This document shows positions 37,396 through 48,155 of a stretch of DNA of 64,000 nt, in pieces. The stretch is taken from positions 62,001 through 126,000 of the forward strand of contig MU863923.1 of assembly GCA_033296885.1 (NCBI GenBank), in the 5' to 3' direction. Source of the DNA: Triangularia verruculosa. Taxonomy: Eukaryota; Ascomycota; Sordariomycetes; Sordariales; Podosporaceae. The stretch's first letter is position 1. Each line of letters starts with the position of its first letter. A program made the position numbers and the translations under genes. Below the pieces are notes generated by a model, which searched no databases, had not been told where the DNA came from, and worked only from the letters and a program-made list of their open reading frames with translations.

Positions 37396-40090
37396 GATGT
37401 CGGTTGTCTTTTCTGGCGACGGTGCCGGATGTGGTGTTGGATATTCGAACTTTGGATGAGGGCACTCGTCTCGATGGCTGGGGAGAGAAGCTTCAAAAAT
37501 CTTATTCTGTGTGGTGGGGCTTTTGTTTTGGCTTGATGAGTAAGAGGTGAAAGAGAGGAAACAAGCTTTTTCTAGGGTCAGCCAGACGGGGGAAGGGACT
37601 GTGGCTGCCAACGTCGAGGTCGAGGTTGATGATCATCAACAGGGCCGAAGCTCTCGTGCTGCTTCTGGTGGGCAAAAGAAGAGCTCGACGAGGCACGAGG
37701 TGACATCGAGGGATCGGGAGCGGTGATGCATCTTTTTATTATTATTTTTTGGGAGACGGAGACCCTGAATGCAGGCGTACGCTAACTTTTTCCCAGAAAA
37801 AAAATCCCTTATCTCTGGGGAAACTAGGCCAACTGGAGGGTTGGCCATCCATCCCATCTCTCGCTACGCTCGCATCATGGCTCAGGTCCCGCCACCTTCA
37901 CCGGGGCGAGCTTGCCTGGGAGACATGGAACATGATGTCTCGAGGGGCTTGGCGGAGTGGGGATTGCGAACATGCAGCTTCCGCCCGCAGGTGTGGGTGG
38001 TACGGTATCTTTCCAATGGCTGTTCCCCCACTCTAATTGCCCAGCACTTGGGGATTCTCAAGTATCAGCCCCCCAAGGAGGCTGGTTTCGGTGTTTCCTG
38101 TGGTGTTGCGCGAGAAAAGGAGGCTTCCGAAGCGGTGGAAAGTCGTGACTGCGGCGATACCCACCGTGCAAAAGCCGGCCGTCTCCACCCGCTCTAAGCT
38201 TTTTTTTTCTCCTTCAAGATCCTTTCCATCTCTGTTCTGGTACTATAGAGCCTTTGCGATGACGGCGTTTATTTCCCTCCCCCGGTCGTCCGATCCAGGA
38301 GCGCTTGCGAATACAATTAAGTTTTTCTATCAGGTAACACGCCGGCCGTCATTGGATGGCATGACCCCATAGGAAAACGGATGAATTGGCCTGATGCTGT
38401 CTGGCCCAGATGTTGAAAGCGGGGAACGACTATCTTTTACTAGTAGTTGCTTGGGCGGGCGGCGGCCAAGATAAACGGTGCCTCGGTCGGGCAGGACGTC
38501 CTAAAACGGGATCTAGCGGGTAGCCCAGAGCGCCCAAAGCTTCTCTTGCACTATATCCTTCTTTTGGTGTGCATCATCAGATGTCAGAATGGACTTGACA
38601 TTTGATGCGGAAAATAGGACAAGACAAGCCTTGAATATTGCGATGAAACTGCGGGGAGGCGGACCGGCTGAATGCCGACCTGAAGCACAAACCATTTGAT
38701 GATTTCTTACTCTTGCCCCCCCACCACCCTCTCACCACAAGCGTTATCGCCGGCGCCGTACTTGACGACCCAAACAGGCGAAACTGCGAAACAGCAGCTA
38801 ACCTCATGAGCATGAGATGAATTTGTTCTCGACCGGCCCACTCTTCATACCTACTTTCTCTCCATCAAACACCTACCCAACAACCCTTCTCGGCCGTCCC
38901 CCAACAACCGGGACCACCCGGCCTTGACCAGCCGGAGGTCCCGCTTTCCACCGGAGGCTGGAGCCCGAACGTCCAATGTCGAGATCTTCGTGCAAGATAC
39001 CAAGAGAAGAAACACCAAGATTCCCAAACATCTTAAAAGACAGAGCTGTAACACCGGAGGGCGTCAGTCGGCGAGATGCGACATGCCCTCCCTCCCCCCT
39101 CCCCATTCGGCCAATACCTACCCCCCATCCATCGCTGACCTCCTATCGACTACCAACCGCATCCCCTCCCACTTCCACTCCCCGCCCTGTGCCTCGATGC
39201 AACCTTGAAAGGAAGAAAGTTTGACATCTGCGAGTGCAAAAACTATGTACAATAGGACCAGCCCTCCATGCTTACCTAGGTACTGTCTTTCCTGCCATGA
39301 TATGTGTACACAATATTGGGCGTCAACAAAAGATCAGACTTGCTTGCTTGCTTGCTTGCTTGCCTGCTTGGCCATCCCGGCGATTTCCTATCCCCATTTT
39401 AACAACATTGGGGTCCCGAATTTGTTGATAAGGCGCGAGATCTGATTCGTCTGTCTCAGGTCCGGCACGCTGCCGATACACCTACATATGCAAGCCCTCC
39501 AAAATTCCGGGGATGGCCAGCTGAGGAGATGGGGGGAACTCTCCTCGTTGGTTGTTGGCATTTGCTGGACTTTCAAAAAGGTGGTCATGATTCGGGTCAT
39601 GTGGATGACAATGATAACCTCCGAGCACTACCAATGCACGCCCCGAAACGAAAACCATCACCCAATATCACTCAAACCACCCATAGACTTAGTGTAAACA
39701 ACCCTAATGCAATTGACATGAAGTCGCCGTGAGGCGCGAAATAATCTAGGGATATCTGTAAAGTGTGTGGCTAATAAGCTAAGGAAAACAGTACCTAACC
39801 ACAACAACAGCAACAAACAATAATCACTGTGTGTGAAGATGCTTTCCTCCCCCCCCCAACGATGTTAGCTAAAGAAATTCCATACCCCCCCTTTTTTCCC
39901 CTCCATATCCACCCAAAACCCCTAGTCGTCCCCAAATACCAAATGCCATGATCTTTTTTCTTTCCGTGTTTCTCCACGTCTGATGGAGATATGTTTGAAC
40001 TCCGAGTATTGCATCCGCCCCCCCATAACTCATCATCATCTATTCGTACACCACCTCCACATACACGCACACAAGTCTTCATAAGCCTTT
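37396..40090. other. Intergenic region, no gene recognised
   Basis: About 2.7 kb without a supported gene. The first part is the permease promoter. Frames in the middle are short and lack domains. A CTTG microsatellite lies at 39339-39363. Confidence 0.55.
39339..39363. repeat. CTTG tetranucleotide repeat
   Basis: Six consecutive CTTG units lie in intergenic DNA, with imperfect units continuing just to the right. Confidence 0.85.
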
Positions 40091-42499
40091 CTAGGCCATA
40101 ATGATCTCGTTCTCCTTGTTCATTCCAACTTCATTCTCCTTGTTCTCGCCAACAGCCAAAGCACATGTCTCCACTGTGGGCGTCCCAACGACATCGGGCG
40201 TCTCAGCTCCGTTGCAATCACCCGGCGGAGGAGCTGTAGAGTTGGGATCAATCATAGGTCCCCCAGCATGGCCATCCCTCTCCATCATGGCCGCCAACCT
40301 CGCAGCTCTGCCTTCCTTCTTTCTCGGGACTGGGGCTAGTTTTCACGACAGTCAGTAAACATATTTTGATCATCAAAGATAAAAAACATACCGCGGTTAT
40401 TCTCTTGCACATAAAACTGCCTGAGCAACGTGACGGCCTCATCCCTCCCCCATCCACCCTCGGCCTCATATCCACGCTCCACATTGCCTCCATCACCCGG
40501 CAAATGCGACGTGTCAATCGGGTCGAGCACACTATTGTCCGGACCCCCCTTCACCTCTTCGTCAGGACTCAAAACCTCCTGACTTTCTTGTCCTGCCATA
40601 GGCGCTCCTCCACTAGCGGCGGTGATGGTAACATCAACAGATGAAACCGGCCTCCGTTCCAGCACCGGTCTCGCAAGTCCCTTCCCATTCCTCGGTGCGG
40701 GCGAAGGCGGCGCGCTCGCCATTGAGTACGGCGAGTTCTTGTGGATCCGGAAGACGCCGCCAGTTCCACCAAACTTGTCATTCACCGCCCCAAAGTAAAC
40801 CTTCTTGATCTTGAGCTGTCGCAACAAGCTGGCACACATGACGCAGGGTTCAACCGTAACGTAGAGCGTGGATTCCTGAATGACAGAGGGATCAACACGC
40901 GGAGCGGGGTGGAGCTTCTGGCCGTAGGGAAACAAGTGTCCATCCCGGGGATCGACATCACCCCAGAGGGCCTCATCTTCGTCAATGTGTAGCTGTTGGG
41001 AGTTGGTCTTGTCGCCGAGGGGGATCACCGCCTTGGTGGTCCGGGCGGGTTCCGTGTCGGCTTCAGAAGAGAAGGACAAAAGAGCGCAAATGGCCATGAG
41101 CTCGGCATGGCGAGTGCCGTTGCGGCTGACATTGGTCGCATTCATGCCTCGGGCAATGACACGGCCATTGTGGACGAGCACGCAGCCGACTGGAGTTTCG
41201 TTTGTTCTGAGGGCAAGTCGGGCCTGGAATAGACATGTTAGTATCTAATGGCCAGGTCGTGTGGGGGACACAGAAGGAGAGGAGGAGGCTGAGCGTGTCA
41301 AGGTAGGACATGTCGAAAGCTGATGTAGCAACAGCAGCGAGCTTGATGCTGTCCAAGGAGTCGTGTAACCCGAATAATGGAGAGGGGGGACGATTTTGTG
41401 TAATGAAACAAAAGCGACCTGACATATTCCCATTCCGGAAAGCCATCTCCTCCCCTCCCCAAAAAAAGAGGCCGGTGACAGGGGGAAGTATAGCAGATGT
41501 GCGTGTAAGCAGAGCCAATCCGGCAAGACCGACTTCATGTGGTCATAGCCCAGGCTTGCAGCAACCACCCTGGGTGGAAAACGAGTAAAAGGGAAAAAAA
41601 AAACCCAAACTCACCATATCCAAAGCTTCCCTCATGAACCCACTGTGAATAGCTCTCTCAGCGGCCTGCTCGGGCGTCTCATCCTTGTCCAGAATGTGCA
41701 CCAACTCGTCCCCGAGCTGAATCGTAGGCGGCGGCATCTCCTTCAGCTTACTAGTCTGCGAGATTGCGTGAGTCAACGGGACAGCGGGAGCGCGGGTCAC
41801 CTCTTGAGTGGCCAGCCCATCGTCGCCGCCAAAGATATCAGGGAGAGCACCGTTGGATTGGACAAAGTTTTCCTTGTTCAGACCGGCAGCGCCGGTGTTG
41901 GTGTTGCTCTCTGCGGGGGTCGCTCGGACGGCGGCGGCCGAGGCCGCACCGGCATTTCCATCCGAGCCTGCGAGAACACGATTGCTAGTAGAGGCACTCT
42001 CGCTGAGGCTCAGGCGGGAGACGCCATTGGCAACACTGCCAGCCAAGTCGTTGGCCACAGTCGTAATTTTGGCAGCAGCAGCCGCAGGGCCGGTATCCTT
42101 CTTGGAAGTCGGTGCGAACCGTGGGATAGCCGGAACGACCTTGGGGAATGATGCATTCCTCGATGAGTATTGCTGCTGCTGCTGCTGCCGTGAGGCAGAG
42201 GGAGTATCGCCAGCCATGGTCAAGTCGGTGTTGCTGTCGCTATTTTGTTGGGCATCAAGGTCAACTTGGTTGTTGTTGTTGTTGTTGTCGTCAAGAGTGT
42301 TGTTTTCAAGAGAGTCAGCAGGACGACAAGTTCTCGGGAGAGTTGGCGAGCCTGGCCGGTGGTGGGGGGATGATGTCGTCGCCGAGAGCAATGCGAGCGC
42401 TTGTCGAAAAGCACCGGCGGGGAACCATAAGAGAGCCTGCAAAAAAGCAATGGCTTTGAGGCCAGTGGCCGAAAGAGCTTGGAACAGAGTGACTGCCAT
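40091..42499 (-). CDS. TAD2: tRNA adenosine-34 deaminase catalytic subunit, Tad2-like
   Basis: Converts adenosine 34 to inosine in tRNA anticodons, working as a heterodimer with Tad3 in eukaryotes. Three exons (42499-41615, 41223-40392, 40335-40091) encode 653 residues from the chosen ATG; alternatives at 42583 or 42217 are possible. The deaminase domain begins near 285 (GFMREALDM, then ARLALRTNETPVGCV across intron 1). Zinc and acid/base residues are visible: TRHAE (His334, Glu336) and EPCVMC (Cys422, Cys425). Between them about 85 residues are present, far more than the usual 25-40, so this protein has a large loop insertion. The N-terminal 280 residues are low complexity with Asn and Gln runs; the C-terminal exon is acidic. 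Intron 1 is 391 nt (GTGAGT...TTCCAG), intron 2 56 nt (GTATGT...AACTAG). The enzyme family is secure. Confidence 0.9.
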
Positions 42500-43572
42500 T
42501 TTTGTTTTCTTCGAATGCGTGGGCCCTTCTCGCAACTGCCTGCTATTCACTGGACTGTCTGCAGCCACGGCCTGGCCTCGCATACACCCCCGCCTTGAAA
42601 GAGAACCGGAATATCAAGGAAACAGGCAGGTGTTTCCTGTAAACGACGGCGTGTTGGTAAATTCCAGAGCTGACCAGACGGCAGGGGCTCTTCTTTGAGA
42701 TGAACGAATGCACTCGCAGTATGCGTTTGGGTTAATGGGCCCTCCTCTGTTTTTCCCTTCCTTTAGAGTTGTGAAATCAAGATTCTGAGCCACGGGAACC
42801 GCCCCTCGTTCATGACAACTCTCTTGTTCGGATGATGATTGGCGTCACTTGAGGGCTCCCGCCTCATACGGCCTGGAAAAAGCAGTATGGGAACATGGAA
42901 TGGTCAGACAGAGACCAGACATGATGGGAAGCAAAATCTGGGTGAACAACATCTCGGGCCCACTTTGTGTGTTCCTTGTGCAGCAATTTCCTGTGGGTCG
43001 CGGCAAAAAATGACTGGACCTGGGCTCGCCAGGCACCCCGGTACATGCACGCCACGGTTCCTCGCCCAACGTTTGCATAAGGACTCGCTTTGTTGCATGC
43101 CCATACAGACGACCAGTGTTTGCTTGATGCTGCCGCCCGGAAAAAGACAGTTCTACGCCATGTTTTACATCACATCACACCCAGCAAAAGGAACCCATTT
43201 TTCGTTTTTTATTTCGGTGGCCTGCAGAGGGCCTCTATTGTCAAGTCTGAAAAAGAGCAAACACTCCAAACACTAGCTAAAACTATCTCGAACGGGATCC
43301 AGCGAAATAGCAACGACGCTAATACAATACAAAGCATTCCTCTCATCATCAGAATGAGGCATCTCCACAGTCCACCTAGTCATCCATTCCCAAACGACGT
43401 CGAGGAAATGAACAACCGACATGTTCCGAAATCCGTTGTAAATCCAAACCCTGGGTATCATATGCCAAACCAAACAAATGCGCTCGCTGATATCAACATG
43501 CAAAAACATCATAAAATCCTCATATCTTTTTTTCCCACACTTGCAACAACATCCACCAGACCATACTCAGTT
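42500..43572. other. Intergenic region, no gene recognised
   Basis: Spacer between Tad2 and the neighbouring minus-strand gene. The first part may belong to the Tad2 5' leader, because the frame continues upstream to 42583. No other gene is supported. Confidence 0.5.
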
Positions 43573-45879
43573 CTATAACCTGATGAATGATCCGGCTGAG
43601 CCAATCAAGCGAGGCAGTGGTCTCCCCCGCTGTGACACCCTCGACTGCATCCCTACAGAGGATGAGCCGAGGGCTTGAATTTTGGCCTTGACGTTTCCGA
43701 CGACGCTGGAAAGCGCCATTGGTATTTGCAAGCGTTTCGAGGCGACCGAGGTCGTCCCCGGGACTCCACAGCACCAGAGTGCTATGTAGCCCAAAGATAG
43801 AGTCATGATGCTCAGTATGTTGGCGAGGCTGTCGATTTGACCCCCAAGATGCATCCGAGAAGAGGACGCGCAGAGTATCGAAACAAGACCGAACACGACA
43901 AGCTGTGAGAGACGCGCCATGGAAGGTTGAGTGCCATCCTGGACATCTTTCACGGCGAGTGGACGTCGTGTCGGGGAGTTTGCGACCATCATCATCGCCA
44001 AAACCGCCTTCACCCCATCGAAACACTGCTTGACACAGCTCTGCTCGCCTTGCTTGGCAACTGCAGAGATGTAGCTGTCACCTGCGACATCCTCCTCACA
44101 GCATCGGCCATTGATAGCAGCCGTTGTTGCGATGGTGGTGATCGGGTTAGTGGTAACAGAGTGCCCTGGGACACCCGACTGGAGAACAGTGCTCGTGTTC
44201 GTCACAACCGCGCGTGATAGGGATGATGGTGAGAGTGATGGTGATGCTGAAGTTACCCTCCTGGCTCCGGCGGATGAGCTCGGACTAACCGACGACTGGA
44301 TGTCGTGGGCAACCGTGCTGTCATCGTGGCCGGTGTATAAGGTCTGCTGAGCTTGTTGGTAGACCTCAGCGCCGGCGGCGGAGGAGGAGCGGTGATCTGC
44401 GCGCAGGGCCTCAGGAACATGCTGTGCCGGCTCAGAGTGTCGCTCAGATTCATAGTAGTAATCAGAGCGATTCTCCTCGACTAGGGCCAGGCTGTTGACT
44501 GAGCCAAATTGAACCTGCTGCTGTTGTTGATAGGACGGGCCGCTGTATCCAGCATTGGCTGGGGCAGCAGAGTGTCGGCTGCCAACATCGGTCTGCTGGA
44601 AGATGGGGTCCTCATCATAGAAGCTGGACGCGGGTGAGTAGAGGTTAAAGTCGACATAGTTGGTGCCAAGGTCGATGCCCGGGTTCATGTAAGGAAGGAG
44701 GTGCTCCGGTGCATCCGAAATGAGTGTAGCAGGTGAGGCGGTGGCAGGTGCCGGAGTGAAAGGAGTGAATACTTGAGAAGGAGAGGTGGCAGAAGAAGAG
44801 CCAGAGCTGGGGGTGTAGAAGCTCTGGGAATCGGTGAAAGCATCGAAAAGAGGGTCGTTGAAGGGGAGGTCGGTGGCGAGAACGACAGGGTCTTGCTCCA
44901 CAATGAAGTCGTTCCAGAGGCTCTCCAACTCAGCATCGAATGCTACTGGGAGGGAGAGGGTGGTCTCGGGGGCCGACGCAAAAGCATTGGCAACGAGCTG
45001 GTCGGTTGGCACAGAAGGCTGCTGCTCGGACTTCTTGACCTTCTTTGCAGACTTCTTCTGCTCAGATGGGGAAGCGGAGGCTTGAGAAGCAGGGCGCTTT
45101 CTGTGGCTTGGGTCGCAACGAATCTTCTTCTTGCGGCAGGCATCGCATGCCTTGATGATTCTCATCAGGTGGGCATGGTCGCGCTGCTCCTTGGTCTTGC
45201 ATCCGCGAGAAGCCGAGTTGGTCACGTCCTTGCCGTCCTTGGTCATGATTCTCATCCCAGGGTGGTTAGAGAAGTCAATGGTGTGCTGGCGGGAAACAGT
45301 GGCCTTCTTGGAAGTGGAGGCAGCAGCGGGAGTAAACTCCTCGAAGGAAGCAATGGGAGCGAAGGAGACGGGCGACTGGGTCCAGGAGCTCTGGTCAGAG
45401 ACGACCGGAGAGGTGTTGAAGCTGGACGCATAGCCGGAGTCATAGGCGGCGGAGCCTACGGGAGAGGCGGTGGCGACCGGGGCGAAGGAGGTCGCAGGGA
45501 CGGGGTAGAACTTGATGGTCTCTCCGGTCTGGCGAGCATACTCGAAGAAGTCCATGGAGATGTGGGCCCTCTTGTCCTTGATGGACGCAGGGCCAGGAAG
45601 GAAAGCGTTGATCAGAGCATCGAGCTCAGGGGTTCCGACCTGGGGCAGCCACTGGAGGGCCGCCCCGAGAGCCGGCTGATAAACCGAGAAGCCACTCCAG
45701 GCTGTCCCGGCCGAGCCGTGTTGGGCCATGTTGGCCATCGCGTTAGACGGTTGCGTTGTACGTACTGTGTCAAACGCAACCCCGTGACGAGTTGAGGATG
45801 TGGGTGGTGTGGATATGTCAGGAGACGTGGGCTGGGATTGGTTACCAGCGCGTTTGACAAAATGTGATTTCGGAACCAA
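43573..45879 (-). CDS. Half-zinc-cluster protein with C-terminal membrane segments (A)
   Basis: An intronless frame of 768 residues; ATGs at 45738 and 45729 are alternative starts. Near residues 244-258 is CDACRKKKIRCDPSH, giving CX2CX6C as in the first half of a fungal Zn2Cys6 cluster, but the second cysteine triplet is absent and a His follows at C+4 (CX3H). A basic stretch after it (KKSAKKVKKS) could help DNA contact. The middle is Ser/Pro/Gln-rich, like an activation region. Near the C-terminus two hydrophobic stretches (LVVFGLVSILCA, and LANILSIMTLSLGYIALWCC) are long enough for membrane helices, followed by a charged tail. Transcription-factor and membrane features in one protein are unusual. 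It lies upstream of Tad2 and beside a second protein of similar plan (48156-50152), on the same strand. I infer a membrane-tethered regulator; function is unproven. Confidence 0.75.
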   Translation of the reverse strand: MVPKSHFVKRAGNQSQPTSPDISTPPTSSTRHGVAFDTVRTTQPSNAMANMAQHGSAGTAWSGFSVYQPALGAALQWLPQVGTPELDALINAFLPGPASIKDKRAHISMDFFEYARQTGETIKFYPVPATSFAPVATASPVGSAAYDSGYASSFNTSPVVSDQSSWTQSPVSFAPIASFEEFTPAAASTSKKATVSRQHTIDFSNHPGMRIMTKDGKDVTNSASRGCKTKEQRDHAHLMRIIKACDACRKKKIRCDPSHRKRPASQASASPSEQKKSAKKVKKSEQQPSVPTDQLVANAFASAPETTLSLPVAFDAELESLWNDFIVEQDPVVLATDLPFNDPLFDAFTDSQSFYTPSSGSSSATSPSQVFTPFTPAPATASPATLISDAPEHLLPYMNPGIDLGTNYVDFNLYSPASSFYDEDPIFQQTDVGSRHSAAPANAGYSGPSYQQQQQVQFGSVNSLALVEENRSDYYYESERHSEPAQHVPEALRADHRSSSAAGAEVYQQAQQTLYTGHDDSTVAHDIQSSVSPSSSAGARRVTSASPSLSPSSLSRAVVTNTSTVLQSGVPGHSVTTNPITTIATTAAINGRCCEEDVAGDSYISAVAKQGEQSCVKQCFDGVKAVLAMMMVANSPTRRPLAVKDVQDGTQPSMARLSQLVVFGLVSILCASSSRMHLGGQIDSLANILSIMTLSLGYIALWCCGVPGTTSVASKRLQIPMALSSVVGNVKAKIQALGSSSVGMQSRVSQRGRPLPRLIGSAGSFIRL

Positions 45880-48155
45880 CTGTGATGTGATTTCGAAGTG
45901 TGGGTGCAGTGGTGGTGTGTGAGAAATGGTGTGGTCCTTGAAGCTGGGGTCTGTGTGTTGCTAATAACTTGGTTGCAGAGTTCAGTGCTTACAATTCCGT
46001 GTGATGGAGATTGTGAAGCTCTGGCTGATTGGTGCGTGGCAGAGAGAGGAGGCAACTCTTTGGTAATGCGAGAGTCGGTGTGTAGTGTGCGAGCAACAAG
46101 AGCAAAAAGAGACCAAGTTCCGGCTGCCTGGTAAGGTTGTCTGAACTGATGAAGCGTTTCCGCGGTGGGCAGTGCAGAGTGCAAAAGTGCTTGAAAGCAA
46201 TTGAACACTAATTCGAACCTTCAGGTACCGGTAGAGAGGAAAAAGAAGAAGAAAGACAAGAGCTTCGTCCGAAGGAGTCAGGCCGATATTTCACTGCTTC
46301 AATTCCAACAGCAAAGGTTGCGTGAACCAGACCAGTCATCAAAAGGCGCAGCGAAGGTTGATCCCCAGTATTTCGGCGAGTCGAATTAGGACTAGTGTCG
46401 TTCAATGCTGGAGTGGGGCACGGTACTTGGGGCTTGGCCTTATTTTTGTCACGGCTTCACGATGTGAGAGCATCACCCAACGGGCATCAAGAACCGATCA
46501 TTGTGGCAAATACCCCAGAAAGCTTCTTTTGGCAGCTTGGAGCCCATCTAAAGCCGAGAATTATCTCTGATAGATGTATAGAAAATGTCCGGCCCTGCAA
46601 AAACTCTTATACTTCCTCCGTCGCCACCTTGTATCCTCAATGCTCACTCTGGAAACTCTACAAAATATTCACCTCCCACCTGTACCATCTCCCGTCCTGG
46701 TGTGACTTGCATGGTTGCACTTCACGGCGAGCGCTTTCACACGGAATCGTGTGGACCCACCGAGCGATTCCCTGGAGGCCGTATCCTCCCCCCCCATAGC
46801 CAGACACCAACCGGCATTCATTCCCCCTCCATTGGTTGGTCGTTGGCTGCGTGCGACAGATGAGTCAAGGGGAAATACCCCTTTGGCAAGGAGAGAGAGT
46901 TTGGGTGTAGCGCTACATCATCAACGACGCAACCAGCCAGGAGGAGACGGTGTGGTGGTGCTGTGTGTTGTTTGAGATCCGCCATCCGCTACCTGCAAAG
47001 AACTGCTAGCGAGCGATGCTGCCAGGCACGTTTGCGTGTAGGTTTCCACCGCGGCCCCATCGCCAGGGTCCAAGTAATCTTCAATTGAGGTTCAGACCAG
47101 CCCAGGTCAGCTCAGTAGCTGTACTGTAGCAGTAAACATCAATGGCATCACCAATTCAACTTTCTGGCGGCCTCGTCACTTGAATCCGTTCTCTATGCTG
47201 CTGACCACTGAAACATCAAGGTCTTCTTGCCATCGTTAAACATGGGGGGGCTCTTCACAAGGTTGAAGTCTTGACCCTGAGCGCTCACGCCTATCACGAT
47301 CCCATGCAGCATGTGGGGGTGGGGATACCGAGCCCGCCAAGGACAGCCCCCTTTGCTCTCTCTTCTCTCCTCCCCTTTCGCAGCTCCTCAAATCCTAATC
47401 CGAAGACCTGCATAATAGGAGCTGTTGAGTCAAACTTGCATCGAAAATCATATCATCACTACTGCGTTTAATCTTTGAGCTTGATGACTCTTCTCCCCCG
47501 CATTTTGAATTGAAAGGCGGTCTACGATCGATCGAGGCTGGGCCATCTACAATATGCTCACCCAATCTCGAGAATTGTGGCGGTGCTCTCGATAAATGTG
47601 ACAGGTGTAATTATACCATACTTGCAAGATTCAGCATGAATGATCCTGTAGGCACCAGTAGACGCGATATTGACGAGAAATAATGCGAGGTAGAATTGCA
47701 ATCTAGCACCAACGAGACGGCAAAAAGGGATATATAGAGAGGCAGTCCGCATAGGAAGACAGACATCCTGCTCATCACTCTCAATGCGCCCCAGTGCAAA
47801 ATTTCCAAAGCAGCCATAAACAACAAAAAGCCCACCCAATGTCGCCGAACAGATTCTCCTCCCAACCACTCGGTTTGCCTACCCATGGCTTCATAACATT
47901 ACGACGTCACTTAAAAGAGATAAAAGAGCACGACAGAAAAGCTAGGAAAGGGAGATAACCAAAAAGCATCGAACAAGGCAACAACGACCGGCACCATCTT
48001 CGACTGAGTCGCCTTGTACCTAAAGGGAAACGAACCGACATCTGGAAAACGAATAGCGGAGAGTATCGAGAATAACACCAAAAGTGTGTGACTTGCGTCA
48101 TAGTGATCTACCATGTAAGCCCAGGCAGCCCAAAGGAGAAAAGAGAGACAACACA
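45880..48155. other. Intergenic region, no gene recognised
   Basis: About 2.3 kb between the two half-zinc-cluster genes. Short frames on both strands have no domains. The left part is probably the promoter of gene A. Confidence 0.55.

Noticed and set aside
41808..42698. A 296-codon plus-strand frame opposite Tad2
   Set aside because: Antisense to the low-complexity N-terminus of Tad2; its Cys run is only the reverse of a Gln-coding repeat.
44773..45795. A 340-codon plus-strand frame rich in Gly/Arg/Glu
   Set aside because: It lies wholly antisense to half-zinc-cluster protein A, and its composition is what the reverse complement of Ser/Pro/Ala-rich coding gives; no domain.
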